Assembly: GCA_020853375.1 (NCBI GenBank)
Contig: JADYZA010000133.1
Span: forward strand, 1 to 9,390
Reading direction: 5' to 3'
Length of the DNA stretch: 9,390 nucleotides
From: Verrucomicrobiota bacterium
GTDB taxonomy: Bacteria; Verrucomicrobiota; Kiritimatiellia; Kiritimatiellales; Tichowtungiaceae
Below, piece after piece: positions 7,245 to 9,390 of the stretch; position 1 is the stretch's first letter, and the number at the start of each line of letters is the position of its first letter. The notes under the pieces are model-generated. The model was not told the origin of the DNA, did not search any database, and was given only the letters and a program-made list of their open reading frames with translations. A program made the position numbers and the translations under genes.

Positions 7245-7640
7245 ATGAGAAGTCGCGAAGCCATGAAATGGGAAGAAACGCTTAAAGGTGTTTTTGACGC
7301 CATTGATCACGAACTCGAAGCCGAATACGGCACAAGATACACGCTTCATCCTTCTCGTCCAGAGCATGGGGTCACCGCCAATCCGGAAACCGACGGACTT
7401 TTTAATGTCGGCGCGGCCTTTTCGGCGGGCTTCGGCTCGAAATACGGCCCCGGCTATGTCGTCGATATCTGCCTGTCCACACTCCGGCAGGTTCCGGTGG
7501 AAATCCGCGCGGAGATTAAAGAAAAAGTTTTTCAAGGTTTGGAAAAAAGACTGCCGACAGCCTTTCCCAGCAAAGCAATTCATGTTTCAGAAGAAAACGG
7601 TGTCATCCGCATTCACGGAGATCTGAGTCTGGATGATTGA
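7245..7640 (+). CDS. Conserved-looking hypothetical protein, 131 residues
   Basis: I do not recognise this family. The product is soluble, with no signal peptide or membrane segment. Helical and charged at the start (ETLKGVFDAIDHELEAEYG), it has a Gly/Phe/Ala-rich middle (GLFNVGAAFSAGFGSKYGPGYVVDI, 51-75) and a helical tail (about 85-103) ending in a short strand. The middle looks like a conserved core. The ATG at 7245 is used; an in-frame ATG at 7263 (MKWEETL) is a plausible alternative. It follows smpB by 28 bases, so it is probably in the rpoZ-smpB transcript, which hints at a housekeeping role. Its last 28 bases overlap the 3' end of a convergent gene. It could be wrong only in start. Confidence 0.8.
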   Translation: MRSREAMKWEETLKGVFDAIDHELEAEYGTRYTLHPSRPEHGVTANPETDGLFNVGAAFSAGFGSKYGPGYVVDICLSTLRQVPVEIRAEIKEKVFQGLEKRLPTAFPSKAIHVSEENGVIRIHGDLSLDD

Positions 7641-8011
7641 GTCTCGAAGTCGTAGCCCCAGACCGGCTTGTCGTTGATATCAAAGTATATTTTCTCCGAG
7701 TCAGGACTCCAGCGCAGGTTCTCCTTCAATATTCCAGCTGGCGCATTGGTGTATTCCGACAGATAAAAAACCGTATGCCAGAGCCGATGGTCACGCACAG
7801 CGATTTTGAATCCAGGCTTGGAATAATAATAAACGTGCTGAAGCCGCGCTTCGCGAACGCTATCGGGAGACGCCAAAATCTGCACGGTTTTTACCGGCGG
7901 TGTAAAAATCCGGAAAGAGACAAACAGAACAAACCCCATCAGCGCCAAAAAACCGACAGCGCGTAACGGCGGCATCCCGCTGAAAAAAGTCCGTTTATGA
8001 AACCGGTCCAT
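7613..8011 (-). CDS. Small membrane-anchored protein coupled to rseP
   Basis: No family recognised. The 132-residue product has a basic N-terminus (MDRFHKRTFF), one hydrophobic segment (about 17-35) and a likely periplasmic remainder, so it looks like a single-pass signal-anchor protein. The C-terminal part has LRWSPDSEKIYFDI (99-112) and VWGYDFET, the strand pattern typical of one blade of a TolB/WD-type beta-propeller, but only about one blade's worth. Its ATG overlaps the rseP stop by one base (TAATG), so it is very probably translated by termination-reinitiation after RseP. That coupling suggests, but does not show, a link to RseP. Its 3' end overlaps the convergent hypothetical gene by 28 bases; no terminator separates them. 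Confidence 0.75.
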   Translation of the reverse strand: MDRFHKRTFFSGMPPLRAVGFLALMGFVLFVSFRIFTPPVKTVQILASPDSVREARLQHVYYYSKPGFKIAVRDHRLWHTVFYLSEYTNAPAGILKENLRWSPDSEKIYFDINDKPVWGYDFETQSSRLRSP

Positions 8012-9390
8012 TATTTCTCTTTAACCTGTTCCGTCTGACCGGGCAACCTGCTGAAAAACTTTTTGATCTGAAACTTACGGTCAATGTCCTTGAACGAAAG
8101 AATGAGCATTGCGCCGATCAGCAAAACGGCGCACACGTTAACAAGAACCATCTGAATCTTGATGTTCACTTTCCGGCGGGTGATACCGTGCCAGAGTGAA
8201 AAAACAATATGTCCGCCATCGAGAACCGGAATTGGAAGAAGATTCAGAATCGCGAGGTTGATGTTGAGAAAACGGATCAGTCCCAGCGTATTCAGCATCC
8301 CCATCTTGATCGACATAGTCAGCATAGTGAAAATCGCGATTGGCCCGCCCAACCCGCCCGCCGCCTGTTTGGATTCCGACGGCGTGACCAGCGCTTTAAG
8401 TACGCGAACAATGGCCAGCGCATCGGATTTGAGCTGATCGGCCGGATTTTTATACAGCATCCACGGCAGGCCGCTGCCGCCAAGTTGAACGCCGACCATG
8501 ATGCGGTCATATTCCGCATTATATTCCGGAACGAGAAAGAGGTGAAGTGTTTCACCTTTGCGCTCAACCGTGAGCGATGCCGGAACGCCCGGCTGGGCCG
8601 CCTGAACCAGTTCGGTGAAATGTTCCCAGCCTAGCACCGCCGTGCCGTTAAACGTCAGCGCCGTGTCTCCGCTTTTCACGCCCGCCAAGTCGGCAGGACT
8701 GCCTTTGGTGACCGCGCCGAACAGACAGGGAATCGCAGGCTTGATGCCATCAATAATCCGTTCGCCGGTTTCAATTTTTACAACCGGAATGGCCAGTGTT
8801 CTGCCATCGCGCAAAACAATATCCGGCGTGTCGTTATTCTTGAGCAAAGTTTCGACGGTGAAGTCATACCAGTTTTTGACGGCGGCGCCGTTGACTGCGA
8901 TAATTTCATCGCCCTGCCGGAGCCCGGCGGCGTAGGCGGCGCTGTTAGTTTCAATGCTTCCAATGATTGGCCGGATTTGCGCGCCTGCTTCGTGACCGGG
9001 AATCAGCCAGATGGCCAGTGCCAGCAGAATCGCCAGAGCGATATTTCCGAGCGGTCCGGCAACAGCGACCGCGATTTTTTTCCATGGTGAAACTTCCGGA
9101 TAGTTTTCTACGGATGCGTCACCTTGGATTTTTTCCATCCCTTCGGGATCGAGCTGCGGAAGCGAGACGTAACCGCCAAACGGGATCCAGCCGATTTTGT
9201 AGAGAATGCCGTCCTTTTCCCATTTAAAAATGGCGTGCCCAAAGCCGATCGAAAAGGTTTTGACGACCAGTCCGCAACGGCGCGCCACGATGAAGTGGCC
9301 GAATTCATGAACGAAAACCGTCACGCCGAAAAGAAACAGCGCGATAAAAACGGTATATAAAACGGTCCAGCCCGTCAGAAGAAGTTCAAG
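8011..9390 (-). CDS. rseP: RseP-type site-2 zinc metalloprotease (partial, N-terminus off right edge)
   Basis: RseP is an intramembrane zinc protease of the inner membrane that cuts transmembrane segments, notably of anti-sigma factors in envelope stress, and clears signal-peptide remnants. Counting from the GTG codon at 9324, the active-site HEFGH is residues 6-10 and the second ligand motif is NLLPIPVLDGG (361-371, with the Asp of LDG). Two PDZ domains lie between them (about 117-182 and 197-266), as in long RseP. Hydrophobic segments flank them. The frame stays open from 9324 to the window edge, adding a hydrophobic stretch (ALFLFGVTVF), so the GTG is not the true start. The protein ends in a charged tail, and its stop overlaps the next ATG. 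dxr is often just upstream in other genomes, but is not visible here. Confidence 0.95.
   Translation of the reverse strand, partial: LELLLTGWTVLYTVFIALFLFGVTVFVHEFGHFIVARRCGLVVKTFSIGFGHAIFKWEKDGILYKIGWIPFGGYVSLPQLDPEGMEKIQGDASVENYPEVSPWKKIAVAVAGPLGNIALAILLALAIWLIPGHEAGAQIRPIIGSIETNSAAYAAGLRQGDEIIAVNGAAVKNWYDFTVETLLKNNDTPDIVLRDGRTLAIPVVKIETGERIIDGIKPAIPCLFGAVTKGSPADLAGVKSGDTALTFNGTAVLGWEHFTELVQAAQPGVPASLTVERKGETLHLFLVPEYNAEYDRIMVGVQLGGSGLPWMLYKNPADQLKSDALAIVRVLKALVTPSESKQAAGGLGGPIAIFTMLTMSIKMGMLNTLGLIRFLNINLAILNLLPIPVLDGGHIVFSLWHGITRRKVNIKIQMVLVNVCAVLLIGAMLILSFKDIDRKFQIKKFFSRLPGQTEQVKEK

Noticed and set aside
8958..8970. TTCCAA-TGA-TTGG inside rseP
   Set aside because: It fits 10 of 12 core bases but encodes the conserved PDZ-entry residues, so it is not counted as a spacer copy.

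Overview
The window is a stretch of bacterial housekeeping chromosome. It has dense genes, short spacers, Shine-Dalgarno (SD) sequences before most genes, and no transposase, phage, CRISPR or rRNA/tRNA sequence that I can see. Gene content (mraZ-rsmH, rlmN, dnaK, groES-groEL, rpoZ, smpB, rseP) points to a diderm bacterium. My best guess is the Verrucomicrobiota/Kiritimatiellota (PVC) side. That guess rests on the overall look of the proteins and the gene mix, not on a search, so treat it as tentative.

Layout. (1) 1-740, minus strand: the head of a division/cell-wall (dcw) cluster. A promoter with a 10-bp-periodic putative MraZ operator leads into mraZ, then a doubtful small ORF, then the first codons of rsmH running off the left edge. 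(2) 741-1140, plus strand: a divergent single-gene unit encoding a tiny exported cysteine-rich protein, with its own promoter and a clear intrinsic terminator. (3) 1186-2235: rlmN. (4) 2422-6379: a chaperone block dnaK - groES - groEL, closed by a strong terminator at 6416-6448. A GC-rich hairpin without a U-tract separates dnaK from groES. (5) 6477-7640: rpoZ-smpB, tightly coupled, followed by an unrecognised 131-residue protein. (6) 7613-9390, minus strand: the site-2 protease rseP (N-terminus beyond the right edge), translationally coupled to a small membrane-anchored protein whose 3' end overlaps the convergent gene by 28 bp.

Most genes serve core RNA, protein and envelope maintenance: transcription (RpoZ), ribosome modification and rescue (RlmN, SmpB), folding (DnaK, GroES/GroEL), envelope stress proteolysis (RseP) and control of division genes (MraZ).

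The most intriguing non-coding signal is a recurring palindrome, TTTCCAA-N3-TTGGAAA, in several spacers (1142, 2217, 2290, 7217, and a decayed copy at 6451). Two copies match all 12 core bases, far more than chance predicts in 9.4 kb. Its identity is unknown to me. A second unusual point is a good -35/-10 pair whose -10 lies in the loop of the groEL terminator, apparently serving rpoZ.
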